From contig CAKQHC010000041.1 of assembly GCA_934234005.1 (NCBI GenBank), positions 1-12,439 of the forward strand: DNA of 12,439 nucleotides. The letters are read 5' to 3'. Of the stretch, positions 1-6,122 are shown in pieces. How positions within the stretch are numbered: the first letter of the stretch is position 1; every line of letters starts with the position of its first letter. This DNA is from an uncultured Methanomassiliicoccales archaeon (GTDB lineage: Archaea; Thermoplasmatota; Thermoplasmata; Methanomassiliicoccales; Methanomethylophilaceae). Made by a program: the position numbers and the translations under genes. The notes beneath the pieces were generated by a model. That model saw only the letters and a program-made list of their open reading frames with translations. It was not told the DNA's origin and made no database searches.

Positions 1-339
1 ATCGTCCTGAAAGACGAGGGCGACTATCAGTTGATAGTCGCATCCGCAGCCATGAGCAGCATGGGAGACTACAAAGTTTATCTGGAAGAGGAAGCCGGAA
101 ACGGAAGAGCGGACATCATAATGAAACACAACCGTCCCGGACTTCCGGACATTGTAATCGAATTCAAAAAGAGCAGATCCAAATCGGACGACGAAACAGC
201 CCAGCTGAAGGAAGCCGAGGAAGCAATCAACCAAATCAAAAACAGAGAGTACTCTTACGGACTCGGTAAAAATCTGATTCTGTACGGCGTGTGTTTCAAC
301 GGCAAAAGACCGAAAGTTGTAGTGGAGAGAGACAATTGA
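1..339 (+). CDS. C-terminal fragment of AAA-ATPase-like protein with PD-(D/E)XK nuclease domain (5' end outside window)
   Basis: Reading frame 1 is open from the first base and ends at TGA 337-339, so this is the tail of a longer protein. Visible are a G-x-G-R-A-D-I-I strand followed by D-I-V-I-E-F-K-K. This is the D...ExK pattern of the PD-(D/E)XK nuclease fold, and it matches the C-terminal PDDEXK_9 domain that follows an AAA-ATPase-like domain in a family common in gut archaea and bacteria. The closing segment, with a Y-G-V-C-F-N-G-K core near the stop, is typical of the end of that family. The ATPase half is not visible, so the family call rests on the tail alone. The function of these proteins is poorly known; a nuclease role is a family inference. 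The gene lies upstream of a tRNA gene that has its own promoter. Confidence 0.72.
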   Translation: MVLKDEGDYQLIVASAAMSSMGDYKVYLEEEAGNGRADIIMKHNRPGLPDIVIEFKKSRSKSDDETAQLKEAEEAINQIKNREYSYGLGKNLILYGVCFNGKRPKVVVERDN

Positions 340-399
340 ATAAAAATAAGGCAACAGACCTCTTTAGAAAAATTCAAAAACGCTTATTCAATAGTATGA

Positions 400-407
400 T
401 TTAAATA
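400..407 (+). promoter_or_regulatory. TATA box of the tRNA-Asn gene
   Basis: TTTAAATA is a near-consensus archaeal TATA box. Its centre is about 26 bp upstream of the G-run near 421-430, where transcription would begin, a few bases before the mature tRNA 5' end at 436. The 96-bp gap after the nuclease-like gene is otherwise AT-rich with nothing else recognisable. Confidence 0.65.
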
Positions 408-435
408 TCAGTCTAGGGATGGGGGACATACATAA

Positions 436-508
436 GCCGCCGTAGCTCAGTTGGTAGAGCGTGTGACTGTTAATCACAAGGTCCTCGGTTCAAGTCCGTG
501 TGGCGGCG
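436..508 (+). tRNA. tRNA-Asn (anticodon GTT)
   Basis: The cloverleaf folds by hand. The acceptor 436-442 pairs with 501-507 (with a G-T wobble at 442/501). The D arm is 445-460. The anticodon stem 462-466 pairs with 474-478 around loop CTGTTAA, with GTT at 469-471. The T loop TTCAAGT is at 489-495 and the discriminator is G508. A CCA triplet is encoded directly after it at 509-511. The T stem has one T-T mismatch (485/499), where archaeal tRNA-Asn usually pairs T-A. No intron is seen. It delivers asparagine to AAC/AAU codons. Confidence 0.96.
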
Positions 509-511
509 CCA

Positions 512-518
512 TTTTTTT
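512..518 (+). terminator. T-run terminator after tRNA-Asn
   Basis: Seven T residues follow the encoded CCA immediately. Archaeal RNA polymerase terminates at such U-runs without needing a hairpin. Confidence 0.55.
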
Positions 519-546
519 ATCACTTCTATGTTTTCATTCGACATCC

Positions 547-553
547 TTTTATT
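547..553 (+). promoter_or_regulatory. TATA-like box of the CAT tRNA gene
   Basis: TTTTATT lies about 27 bp upstream of the tRNA 5' end at 578, the spacing expected for an archaeal promoter. The intervening terminator after tRNA-Asn suggests the two tRNAs are transcribed separately. The match to consensus is moderate. Confidence 0.45.
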
Positions 554-577
554 CTATGTGCATATTGTCCCTTTTGC

Positions 578-651
578 GGGCTCGTAGCTTAGCTAGGTAG
601 AGCGTTCGGCTCATAACCGAATGGTCGCCGGTTCAAATCCGGCCGGGCCCA
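578..651 (+). tRNA. tRNA with CAT anticodon: tRNA-Ile2 favoured, elongator tRNA-Met possible
   Basis: The acceptor 578-584 (GGGCTCG) pairs with 644-650 (CGGGCCC, one T-G wobble). The D stem is 587-590/600-603, and the anticodon stem 605-609/617-621 encloses CTCATAA with CAT at 612-614. The T stem 627-631/639-643 is perfect. The discriminator is A651 and CCA is not encoded. It is not an initiator, because the three G-C pairs in the anticodon stem are missing. The G1-G2-G3 acceptor, C4:G69, U12:A23, C29:G41 and A73 match isoleucine identity elements known from E. coli, and archaeal tRNA-Ile genes commonly begin GGGCCCG. In tRNA-Ile2, C34 is modified to agmatidine by TiaS so that it reads AUA. 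Automatic tools would probably label it Met. Confidence 0.9.
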
Positions 652-671
652 CTCACTGTTCTCCAAAAAAA

Positions 672-679
672 CATATTTA
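672..679 (+). promoter_or_regulatory. TATA-like box of the membrane-protein pair
   Basis: CATATTTA is centred about 25 bp upstream of the ATG at 701, and there is no Shine-Dalgarno sequence in between. This fits a leaderless transcript starting at or next to the ATG. Confidence 0.5.
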
Positions 680-700
680 GCACTATTCTATCACAATAAT

Positions 701-1747
701 ATGTGTGCCGAGCCGCCGGCCATCAATGATGATGAGATCGATAGTTTACATCCGTTTAAAAATCGCGAAATGACCAAATCGGAGATTCTGTCGAAAAAAA
801 TAAAAAACAAAATCTCACAGATTGTGGATTACGCAACATTCGCCTCATGTATTCTATTGGCCGTGTTAATGATTGGTTCTGCACTGGCATACATATATGC
901 GTGCTACATTGATTCTTATGCCGTAAAGGTGTACAAATGTATCGCGTTTGGCGCATTACTGTTCTTTGGTCTCGGAATACTTTTGGATAAAACCCGTAAT
1001 ATCGTAACTTCTGTCGGTTTATTCGCAATGGGACTGGGCATATACAGAGCCTTTATGGCTGCCAGGATATACATTCCGAAAAGCGATACAAACATCATTG
1101 TATTGATTTTGTTCCTGCTGGGCGTGAACGTTGCGATTTCAGGATACAAATACGTTACCGGAAAATCCAGATCCCGCGTATCAATGAAGATTGCTACGAT
1201 TATTCTTCTCCTGTTCAACATCATATTCGTTACGTATATGATACGCTGCGGGCTCGATTATAAAACCGTGTGCAAAACATACCCTATGACAATACTGACC
1301 AGCTTCATGTATGTTATATTCATCTTGATTCTGGACACCAAAGAACTGCGTTCCAGAGATTGGATTGAAGTGCACAGCAACACCCTGTCGCGCATGCGCC
1401 GTACGTACTTTTTTGATTACAAATCAAAAATGGCCACTGAATCCGCGGAACTGCTAAGCACCTGGAACGGAGAACGCAAAGGCTGGAAAACCCTTAACGA
1501 CGGGGGTCCCGCAGAATATGTATTGCGCATACCGTTTATAAACGGCAACGGGAAATCATACATCATCGCTCAGATATGGAAAGATTATGACGGATTCTTC
1601 ATCACCATATCGGATCATTATAACGGAACCATAATTCAGGCTTCCAGAATATCTGTCAGCGGCGTAGAATACGAAGGCAACGAATTTCGCATAATCGCCA
1701 AAGACGGAACGTTCAGTCAATTCGAACTTGTGGAGGAATTCGAATGA
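701..1747 (+). CDS. Six-helix membrane protein with C-terminal cytosolic domain, unknown function (first of a pair)
   Basis: The protein has 348 residues and I do not recognise its family. The N-terminus (1-45) is charged and has no signal peptide. Hydrophobic segments lie at about 46-69, 79-96, 101-119, 131-149, 163-181 and 196-212, giving six predicted helices with both ends on the same side. The remaining 135 residues are soluble and end in a beta-rich stretch containing G326-N-E-F-R-I-I-A-K-D-G-T-F338. The pattern G-N-x-x-R-I-x-x-K-x-G-x-F recurs in the next gene's product. The start is chosen at 701 because a TATA-like box lies about 25 bp upstream and no ribosome binding site is present, as for leaderless archaeal genes. 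The stop overlaps the next start (ATGA), indicating translational coupling. A role in sensing or as a membrane complex is conceivable but has no direct evidence. Confidence 0.85.
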   Translation: MCAEPPAINDDEIDSLHPFKNREMTKSEILSKKIKNKISQIVDYATFASCILLAVLMIGSALAYIYACYIDSYAVKVYKCIAFGALLFFGLGILLDKTRNIVTSVGLFAMGLGIYRAFMAARIYIPKSDTNIIVLILFLLGVNVAISGYKYVTGKSRSRVSMKIATIILLLFNIIFVTYMIRCGLDYKTVCKTYPMTILTSFMYVIFILILDTKELRSRDWIEVHSNTLSRMRRTYFFDYKSKMATESAELLSTWNGERKGWKTLNDGGPAEYVLRIPFINGNGKSYIIAQIWKDYDGFFITISDHYNGTIIQASRISVSGVEYEGNEFRIIAKDGTFSQFELVEEFE

Positions 1748-2748
1748 ATTTCTTCAAAAACGATGAAGAAAAAATAAACATGGGCAATATACTGGGGATT
1801 TCCCTTATACTTACAGGTATAATGGAAATCCTGCTCCAGATGCCGTATATCGGATTCTGGGACCTTATGACAAATCCCTATCTCAAAACTTCTGTTATGA
1901 CATACTATTCATTCATAATAGGGGGAATTGCCGTACTTCTGACGCACAGTTGGAAACATGCTTCCAGGATATCATTTGCCGGCATAGTGATGGGGACCAT
2001 GTTCATACTGTCCAATATGTACTTCCTGGATATGTATACGGATGATATGTTCGTCATCGGACAGATTTCGTTTTACCTGGGAGTTGTCACCATTATAGTA
2101 TCCCTTGGTCTGCTGTTCGGATACTCACACTACTCCCTGAAACTCTTGGAATGCATAGCCATAATGACTGTGATTGAAGTATATCCGATATACTCGTGTT
2201 GGAGAATAGACCGCACACTGTCTTCTTTGATTGGTTTGTACGAAGTATACATTGATTTCATACCAATTATCCTTCTCTGTATAGTGTTTATAATCTGTTT
2301 ATACAGCGAAGTTGTCAAAATAACACCTCCGACAAAAAGAGTCGACAGGGATCTCAGAACCGTATCGGACATTATCCAATCTGCGGAAGACAGCTACATC
2401 ACGCCGCACGACCTTCAGACGCTTCTCGAATACTGTGACCAGGAATACAGATACGAGCGGAGCCTCATTATTCCGCTGAGAGTTGAAAACAGCAGACACG
2501 TGCGCAGACTTATTGTCAGGTATATCGGTGAAAACCAAGAGCCTGTTGCATATATATCATCTGCAAACGGGAAGAACTTCATCCAAAGTTTTCGCTTCAA
2601 CATAATGTACACATCCGTATCCGAAAACGGAAATATGATCCGCATATACGGAAAATACGGCGTATTCGTCGACATAGTAGTGCATGAATACCAGCCCGTC
2701 AAGGGATTCAAAGAAATATACACGGCACGTCTGAAAAACGAAGACTGA
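1744..2748 (+). CDS. Six-helix membrane protein, diverged paralogue of the preceding gene product, unknown function
   Basis: The protein has 334 residues and its family is not recognised. Hydrophobic segments lie at about 15-34, 51-67, 76-96, 104-126, 132-150 and 168-187, followed by a cytosolic tail of roughly 145 residues. The tail holds G296-N-M-I-R-I-Y-G-K-Y-G-V-F308, the same motif as in the neighbour at a comparable distance after the last helix. This points to an ancient tandem duplication. The ATG overlaps the upstream stop by four bases, and a GGAGG at 1732-1736 sits seven bases before it, so this start is well supported. Co-translation suggests the two proteins work together, perhaps as a heteromeric membrane assembly (inference). 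The TGA stop touches the stop codon of the opposite-strand methyltransferase with no base between. Confidence 0.85.
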   Translation: MNFFKNDEEKINMGNILGISLILTGIMEILLQMPYIGFWDLMTNPYLKTSVMTYYSFIIGGIAVLLTHSWKHASRISFAGIVMGTMFILSNMYFLDMYTDDMFVIGQISFYLGVVTIIVSLGLLFGYSHYSLKLLECIAIMTVIEVYPIYSCWRIDRTLSSLIGLYEVYIDFIPIILLCIVFIICLYSEVVKITPPTKRVDRDLRTVSDIIQSAEDSYITPHDLQTLLEYCDQEYRYERSLIIPLRVENSRHVRRLIVRYIGENQEPVAYISSANGKNFIQSFRFNIMYTSVSENGNMIRIYGKYGVFVDIVVHEYQPVKGFKEIYTARLKNED

Positions 2749-3474
2749 TTACTTGCGGGCAACGACCGTAAAATGGTCGTTCGTATATCCGTGCGCGTAA
2801 TAGCGTATGCCGTGAAGAACCTTCTTCTGCACACCGTGAATCACATGTATGTCTCTGAAACCGATTTCTTCCAACATAGATACATCGTCATCGGGACGGG
2901 ATGCTGTGCGGGACCAAAGGGTACATTCTTCGAATTCATTGGAATCCCCCTCGTCCGGTTTGGCACCGGACAACCTCATAAACATATCTGAAACTCTGCA
3001 CCTGAATGGAGTGGACAGAGGATCGTTAAACCAATCGCCGTCTGTGTATGCAAGAATGCCGTCGGCCTTCAACACACGGTTCCACTCCGATATCACCTTT
3101 CTGGGATCCGGGACGGTCCAAAGCATATAATCGCTTACGACGGCATCGAATGACGAATCCGGTATGTCGAGACACATGGCATTTCCCTTACGGAAATCGA
3201 TGTCCAAATTATTGTCCCGAGCATTTTTTCTGGCACAATCCAGCATAGAATCGGAAATATCTACCGCGACAACATTGTGGCCCAATTCGGCCAATTGCAT
3301 CGACACTATCCCCGGTCCGCACCCCACATCGAGTATGTCCAACGGCTTACTACCCAGGATAGATGTAAAGTGGCTTTGCCATGAACGGCGCTCTTTTATG
3401 TTGGAGAAACCTTTGACCACAAAATCGTCATAAGAAACCGATCTGCGGTTCCAATGGGCTTCGATGCAATCCAT
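2749..3474 (-). CDS. Class I SAM-dependent methyltransferase (Methyltransf_11 type), substrate unknown
   Basis: The protein has 241 residues. The N-terminal helix carries the H-W-N-x-R-S-x-x-Y-D signature common in this small-molecule methyltransferase group. Motif I, D-V-G-C-G-P-G at about 49-55, binds S-adenosylmethionine. V-A-V-D-I-S (69-74) ends in the acidic residue that contacts the ribose. F-D-A-V-V-S-D-Y-M-L (109-118) is motif IV, and R-V-L-K-A-D-G-I (133-140) precedes strand 5. The fold is therefore clear, but the substrate is not: UbiE-like, toxic-compound and metabolite methyltransferases all look like this. The ATG at 3474 is chosen because a TATA-like element lies about 24 bp upstream with no Shine-Dalgarno sequence, implying a leaderless transcript. 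It follows the ATPase-like gene on the same strand after 45 bp but probably has its own promoter. It is convergent with the membrane-protein pair. Confidence 0.9.
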   Translation of the reverse strand: MDCIEAHWNRRSVSYDDFVVKGFSNIKERRSWQSHFTSILGSKPLDILDVGCGPGIVSMQLAELGHNVVAVDISDSMLDCARKNARDNNLDIDFRKGNAMCLDIPDSSFDAVVSDYMLWTVPDPRKVISEWNRVLKADGILAYTDGDWFNDPLSTPFRCRVSDMFMRLSGAKPDEGDSNEFEECTLWSRTASRPDDDVSMLEEIGFRDIHVIHGVQKKVLHGIRYYAHGYTNDHFTVVARK

Positions 3475-3491
3475 ACACCGGTCAATACATA

Positions 3492-3503
3492 AGAATATAA
3501 AAT
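3492..3503 (-). promoter_or_regulatory. TATA-like box of the methyltransferase gene
   Basis: On the minus strand this AT-rich block reads ATTTTATATTCT. Its centre lies about 24 bp upstream of the methyltransferase ATG, and the bases between show no ribosome binding site. Confidence 0.55.
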
Positions 3504-3519
3504 ACGTGTTACTGCATCG

Positions 3520-4692
3520 TCAGTTCAGAATATATGTTGCGGATCTTGTGTTACCGTCGGATTTTCTGATGACCCCGTTTTTGCGCATGGTCTGAAGCAG
3601 ATTCGTAGCTTTCACGGACAACTGTTCTGACGTAAGCTCTTTGGAGGACCTGGCAGATAATATCTCGGCAACATCCGAACGCCTGACGCATCCGTGTTCT
3701 CTGATAAAATCCAGCACCGCATCGGAATCCGTTCCCTTGAACAATCTTATGTGCGGCGTATCCCCGTCGAAAACCAGATGCGGTATGCCGTCGGAAACCC
3801 GAAGAAGTCCTCTGCGTTCGAGTATCGCCATTCTTCTGTCCTGCACATAAAGTCCGCGGGAAATCCTGTCCAAATCCATAATTGTCTCTATATCCAAATC
3901 GTCGCGGGCATCCATAATTCTGGCATAGTTGCCGTATCTGGTTCCCGGGAAAGTCACCGTAACCGAATCGTCAGTAATCGAATACCGCGGCATGGGATAA
4001 TGGCGGTATGCCTGGGACAAATACATTCCCTTTATTCCAGACATACTCATGGATACGAGGCCTATGCCCGCCATGGCTTTGCACAAAAACGGATTTCTGC
4101 GTTTAATGGACGGCGCCGCAGACAAAACAAATGATTCCGGGGAATAATCGGGAAAAGATCCTTTGCTTACCACCGAAACCGATTCTTTGTCTCTTTCGAT
4201 GATGTCTATCATCGGACTTTCGCCGTAATCCTGATGCGCTACCGCATTGTATAATGCCTCTTCCAAAGTCTTAATGCGGTACACGCTGACATACCTCGGG
4301 TTCTGTCCTTCGATCTTTACGGACGAATTGCGTATAACCGATGCCGCATGGCTTACTGCCAGTATCATCGGTTCGTCAAAGATGCGCTCATCCTCCAGGC
4401 GCCCCGACGTATCGTAAAGACGCCATCTTATGCGTATGCCGGACGGCATAAACGGTTCGGAAACTTTACCCAAAAGAATCATGGCGGATACGGTTACGCG
4501 CCCTCTTTTCAAAACGCCTGTGCGGGTCAGAAACGTCTCGTCGTCCCATTGCGCACATTCGTCTGTACGGTCACGGAACGATGACGAGAATATCGCCCTT
4601 GCTGCACGCACGGCTTCCGGATCCAAACTTCTCAAAGAAGCGTCACGGATTACATTTCCGGTCCAATCATCGTACAGCTTCTGATTTTCCAT
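3520..4692 (-). CDS. HATPase_c_4 / winged-helix protein of the AlbA_2 ATPase family, lacking the N-terminal AlbA_2 domain
   Basis: This is a 390-residue product if started at 4692. Full members of the family usually carry about 130 more residues, an AlbA_2 (Schlafen-like) nucleic-acid domain, at the N-terminus; here the protein begins near the linker (Y-D-D-W ... S-L-D-P-E-A-V-R). The central region has the GHKL N-box E-E-A-L-Y-N-A-V-A-H-Q-D-Y, then R-R-N-P-F-L and Y-P-M-P-R-Y. Where relatives have I-G-S-G-I at the second glycine box, this protein reads S-M-S-G-I, so nucleotide binding may be impaired. The C-terminus is a winged helix-turn-helix. These proteins are usually called ATP-binding transcriptional regulators. 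An in-frame ATG at 4737 would add 15 residues. I prefer 4692 because TATATA (4715-4720, minus strand) is about 25 bp upstream. It could be a decaying fragment, though the frame is intact. Confidence 0.8.
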   Translation of the reverse strand: MENQKLYDDWTGNVIRDASLRSLDPEAVRAARAIFSSSFRDRTDECAQWDDETFLTRTGVLKRGRVTVSAMILLGKVSEPFMPSGIRIRWRLYDTSGRLEDERIFDEPMILAVSHAASVIRNSSVKIEGQNPRYVSVYRIKTLEEALYNAVAHQDYGESPMIDIIERDKESVSVVSKGSFPDYSPESFVLSAAPSIKRRNPFLCKAMAGIGLVSMSMSGIKGMYLSQAYRHYPMPRYSITDDSVTVTFPGTRYGNYARIMDARDDLDIETIMDLDRISRGLYVQDRRMAILERRGLLRVSDGIPHLVFDGDTPHIRLFKGTDSDAVLDFIREHGCVRRSDVAEILSARSSKELTSEQLSVKATNLLQTMRKNGVIRKSDGNTRSATYILN

Positions 4693-4714
4693 CGGAATGT
4701 AACCTTCGTCAGAA

Positions 4715-4720
4715 TATATA
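4715..4720 (-). promoter_or_regulatory. TATA box deciding the start of the AlbA_2-less ATPase
   Basis: The minus strand reads ATTATATATTCT around a TATATA core whose centre is about 25 bp before the ATG at 4692. It lies inside the longer reading frame that starts at 4737, so if it is the promoter, the shorter 390-residue protein is the real product. Confidence 0.45.
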
Positions 4721-4759
4721 ATCTCATTTATTCTCATTTTTATGAGATTATAATGAGAT
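4721..4759. promoter_or_regulatory. Four-half-site palindrome between the ATPase-like gene and hdrD (candidate operator)
   Basis: TCTCAT occurs at 4722-4727 and 4732-4737, and its reverse complement ATGAGA at 4742-4747 and 4753-4758. The two left copies start 10 bp apart and the two right copies 11 bp apart, about one helical turn, arranged symmetrically around 4740. The outer arms extend to an eight-base match (ATCTCATT/AATGAGAT). It sits upstream of the TATATA box of the minus-strand gene and about 25 bp before the hdrD TATA box. That is the layout of a cooperative dimer-of-dimers binding site in a divergent promoter region. The winged-helix protein next door is a natural candidate ligand (inference). 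Confidence 0.6.
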
Positions 4760-4784
4760 ATGGGGTTTTACAACTGTATAAGGG

Positions 4785-4791
4785 TTAAATA
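4785..4791 (+). promoter_or_regulatory. TATA box of hdrD
   Basis: TTAAATA, preceded by G-rich bases. Initiation about 26 bp downstream (near 4814) would give a leader of roughly 40 bases containing the hairpin and ribosome binding site. Confidence 0.5.
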
Positions 4792-4824
4792 CCGTCCGAG
4801 ACTGGCAGTTAATATTGAAAGAAT

Positions 4825-4840
4825 CTGCGGTTCGCCGCAG
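4825..4840 (+). promoter_or_regulatory. Leader hairpin adjoining the hdrD ribosome binding site
   Basis: CTGCGG (4825-4830), loop TTCG (4831-4834) and CCGCAG (4835-4840) form a perfect six-pair GC-rich stem. Its last G is also the first G of the GGAGGT Shine-Dalgarno sequence at 4840-4845. Seven bases separate that site from the ATG at 4853. The hairpin could stabilise the mRNA or modulate ribosome access; which one cannot be read from sequence. Confidence 0.6.
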
Positions 4841-4852
4841 GAGGTACACAAT

Positions 4853-6076
4853 ATGGTAAGTCTCCCCGTAAAAGAGAAAAAAGTAATGCTTTCGCCCCTT
4901 CCCCGCGTACAGCAGGAACTGACCGCCTGTCTTCAGTGCGGATACTGCATTTCCGTTTGTGAAGCCCACAACCAGACCCCTTGGGAATCTGTGACCCCCC
5001 GTGGAAAAATCTACTACATCAGACAGCTCGACGAAATGGCCCTCGGTGCAGTCGACAAACTCCTCGGAAGAGAAGTCGAACTCAGCCCCGAATTCGTAGA
5101 TGCAATGTACAAATGTACCGGATGCGGAAACTGCGAGGTCGTCTGCCACGCTCAGATCAAACTCGTAGAATTCTGGGAGAAAATGAGAACCTGGATGTTC
5201 AAGAACGGCGGCGGACCCCTCCCGGCACACAAAGGTATGGCAGGAAAGATTCACGAGAAGCACAACTCGTTCGGCGAAGATCCCAACAAGAGAGCAGACT
5301 GGTGGCCCGCAGGAGTTCCCAGGTCCGAAAACCCCGACGTCATCTTCTTTGCAGGATGTACCGGATCATACAGGATGAAGGATGTTCCCCAGATCGGAGT
5401 TACGATCCTTGACCGTGCCGGAGTCAAACTCAACTGCCTCGGAAAAGACGAATGGTGCTGTACATCCCCTCTCCTGAGAACCGGAAACACCAGAGAGACT
5501 CTGTACAGTGCGGAGCATGTTGTCGAATACGCTGACGGTACCGGTGCAAAAGACATGGTTATGACCTGCAGCGGTTGCTACAAAACCGTCTCCACCGATT
5601 TCGGAAAATACTACGCCAAAGTCGGACAGAACGTATACCACTTCTCCCAGTATGCAGAGAAACTGATTAACGAGAAGAAACTGCCCCTCAACAACCCGTT
5701 CAACCACAAAGTCACCTATCACGACCCCTGCCACCTCGGAAGGCATGCCGGTGTGTTCGATGCACCCAGGAATGTCATGAAGAAGATTAAGGGACTCGAA
5801 CTCATCGAGATGGAGCGCTCCAGAGAGAACTCCAGGTGTTGTGGTGCAGGCGGAGGATACAAGGCCGCATTCGGCGACTTTGCTCTCGCTATCGCTTCCG
5901 ACAGGATCAGAGATGCGGAAGCAACCGGTGCAGAAATTCTGATTACCTGTTGCCCGTTCTGTGTTCTCAACCTCAGCCAGGCTGCAGCCAAGATGAAATC
6001 CAAGATTAAAGTCATGGATTTGGCCCAGGTCCTTCTTGAAGTGACGGCACCCAAAGAAGCTCCTGCAAAAGAGTGA
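4853..6076 (+). CDS. hdrD: CoB-CoM heterodisulfide reductase subunit D (HdrD-type), iron-sulfur/CCG protein
   Basis: The protein has 407 residues. Two N-terminal [4Fe-4S] ferredoxin-type motifs are present: C26-x2-C29-x2-C32-x3-C36 and C88-x2-C91-x2-C94-x3-C98. Two CCG domains follow: C169 ... C202-C203 ... C239-x2-C242, and C293 ... C329-C330 ... C367-x2-C370. In methanogens HdrD carries the active site that reduces the CoM-S-S-CoB heterodisulfide. In Methanomassiliicoccales it is thought to receive electrons from an Fpo-like complex instead of the cytochrome subunit HdrE, and no hdrE lies here. The start at 4853 is set by GGAGGT seven bases upstream; the frame is open to an ATG at 4760, but that extension spans the promoter and hairpin. 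Leucine codons are strongly CTC-rich and a tandem TGA-TAA ends the gene, as expected for high expression. GlpC/LutA-like oxidoreductases share the architecture and are the main alternative. Confidence 0.87.
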   Translation: MVSLPVKEKKVMLSPLPRVQQELTACLQCGYCISVCEAHNQTPWESVTPRGKIYYIRQLDEMALGAVDKLLGREVELSPEFVDAMYKCTGCGNCEVVCHAQIKLVEFWEKMRTWMFKNGGGPLPAHKGMAGKIHEKHNSFGEDPNKRADWWPAGVPRSENPDVIFFAGCTGSYRMKDVPQIGVTILDRAGVKLNCLGKDEWCCTSPLLRTGNTRETLYSAEHVVEYADGTGAKDMVMTCSGCYKTVSTDFGKYYAKVGQNVYHFSQYAEKLINEKKLPLNNPFNHKVTYHDPCHLGRHAGVFDAPRNVMKKIKGLELIEMERSRENSRCCGAGGGYKAAFGDFALAIASDRIRDAEATGAEILITCCPFCVLNLSQAAAKMKSKIKVMDLAQVLLEVTAPKEAPAKE

Positions 6077-6087
6077 TAAACTTCAAT

Positions 6088-6107
6088 GCCCCGCAAGGGG
6101 CTTTTTT
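6088..6107 (+). terminator. Intrinsic-type hairpin terminator of hdrD
   Basis: GCCCC (6088-6092), GNRA-type loop GCAA and GGGGC (6097-6101) are followed directly by six T residues. It starts eleven bases after the stop codon, so hdrD is probably a single-gene transcript. Confidence 0.8.
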
Positions 6108-6122
6108 ATGTAAGGCGACCTT

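Noticed and set aside
578..651. Initiator tRNA-Met
   Set aside because: The anticodon stem lacks the three consecutive G-C pairs of initiators and the first pair is G-C.
2415..2834. 139-residue minus-strand open frame across the convergent junction
   Set aside because: It overlaps both the second membrane protein and the methyltransferase end, which have far better support.
4760..4852. N-terminal extension of HdrD by 31 residues from an in-frame ATG at 4760
   Set aside because: The extension would cover the TATA box, the leader hairpin and the GGAGGT site; the ATG at 4853 has ideal spacing to that site and family homology starts after it.
4748..5263. 171-residue minus-strand open frame opposite the start of hdrD
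   Set aside because: It mirrors conserved iron-sulfur motifs of hdrD and has no independent support.
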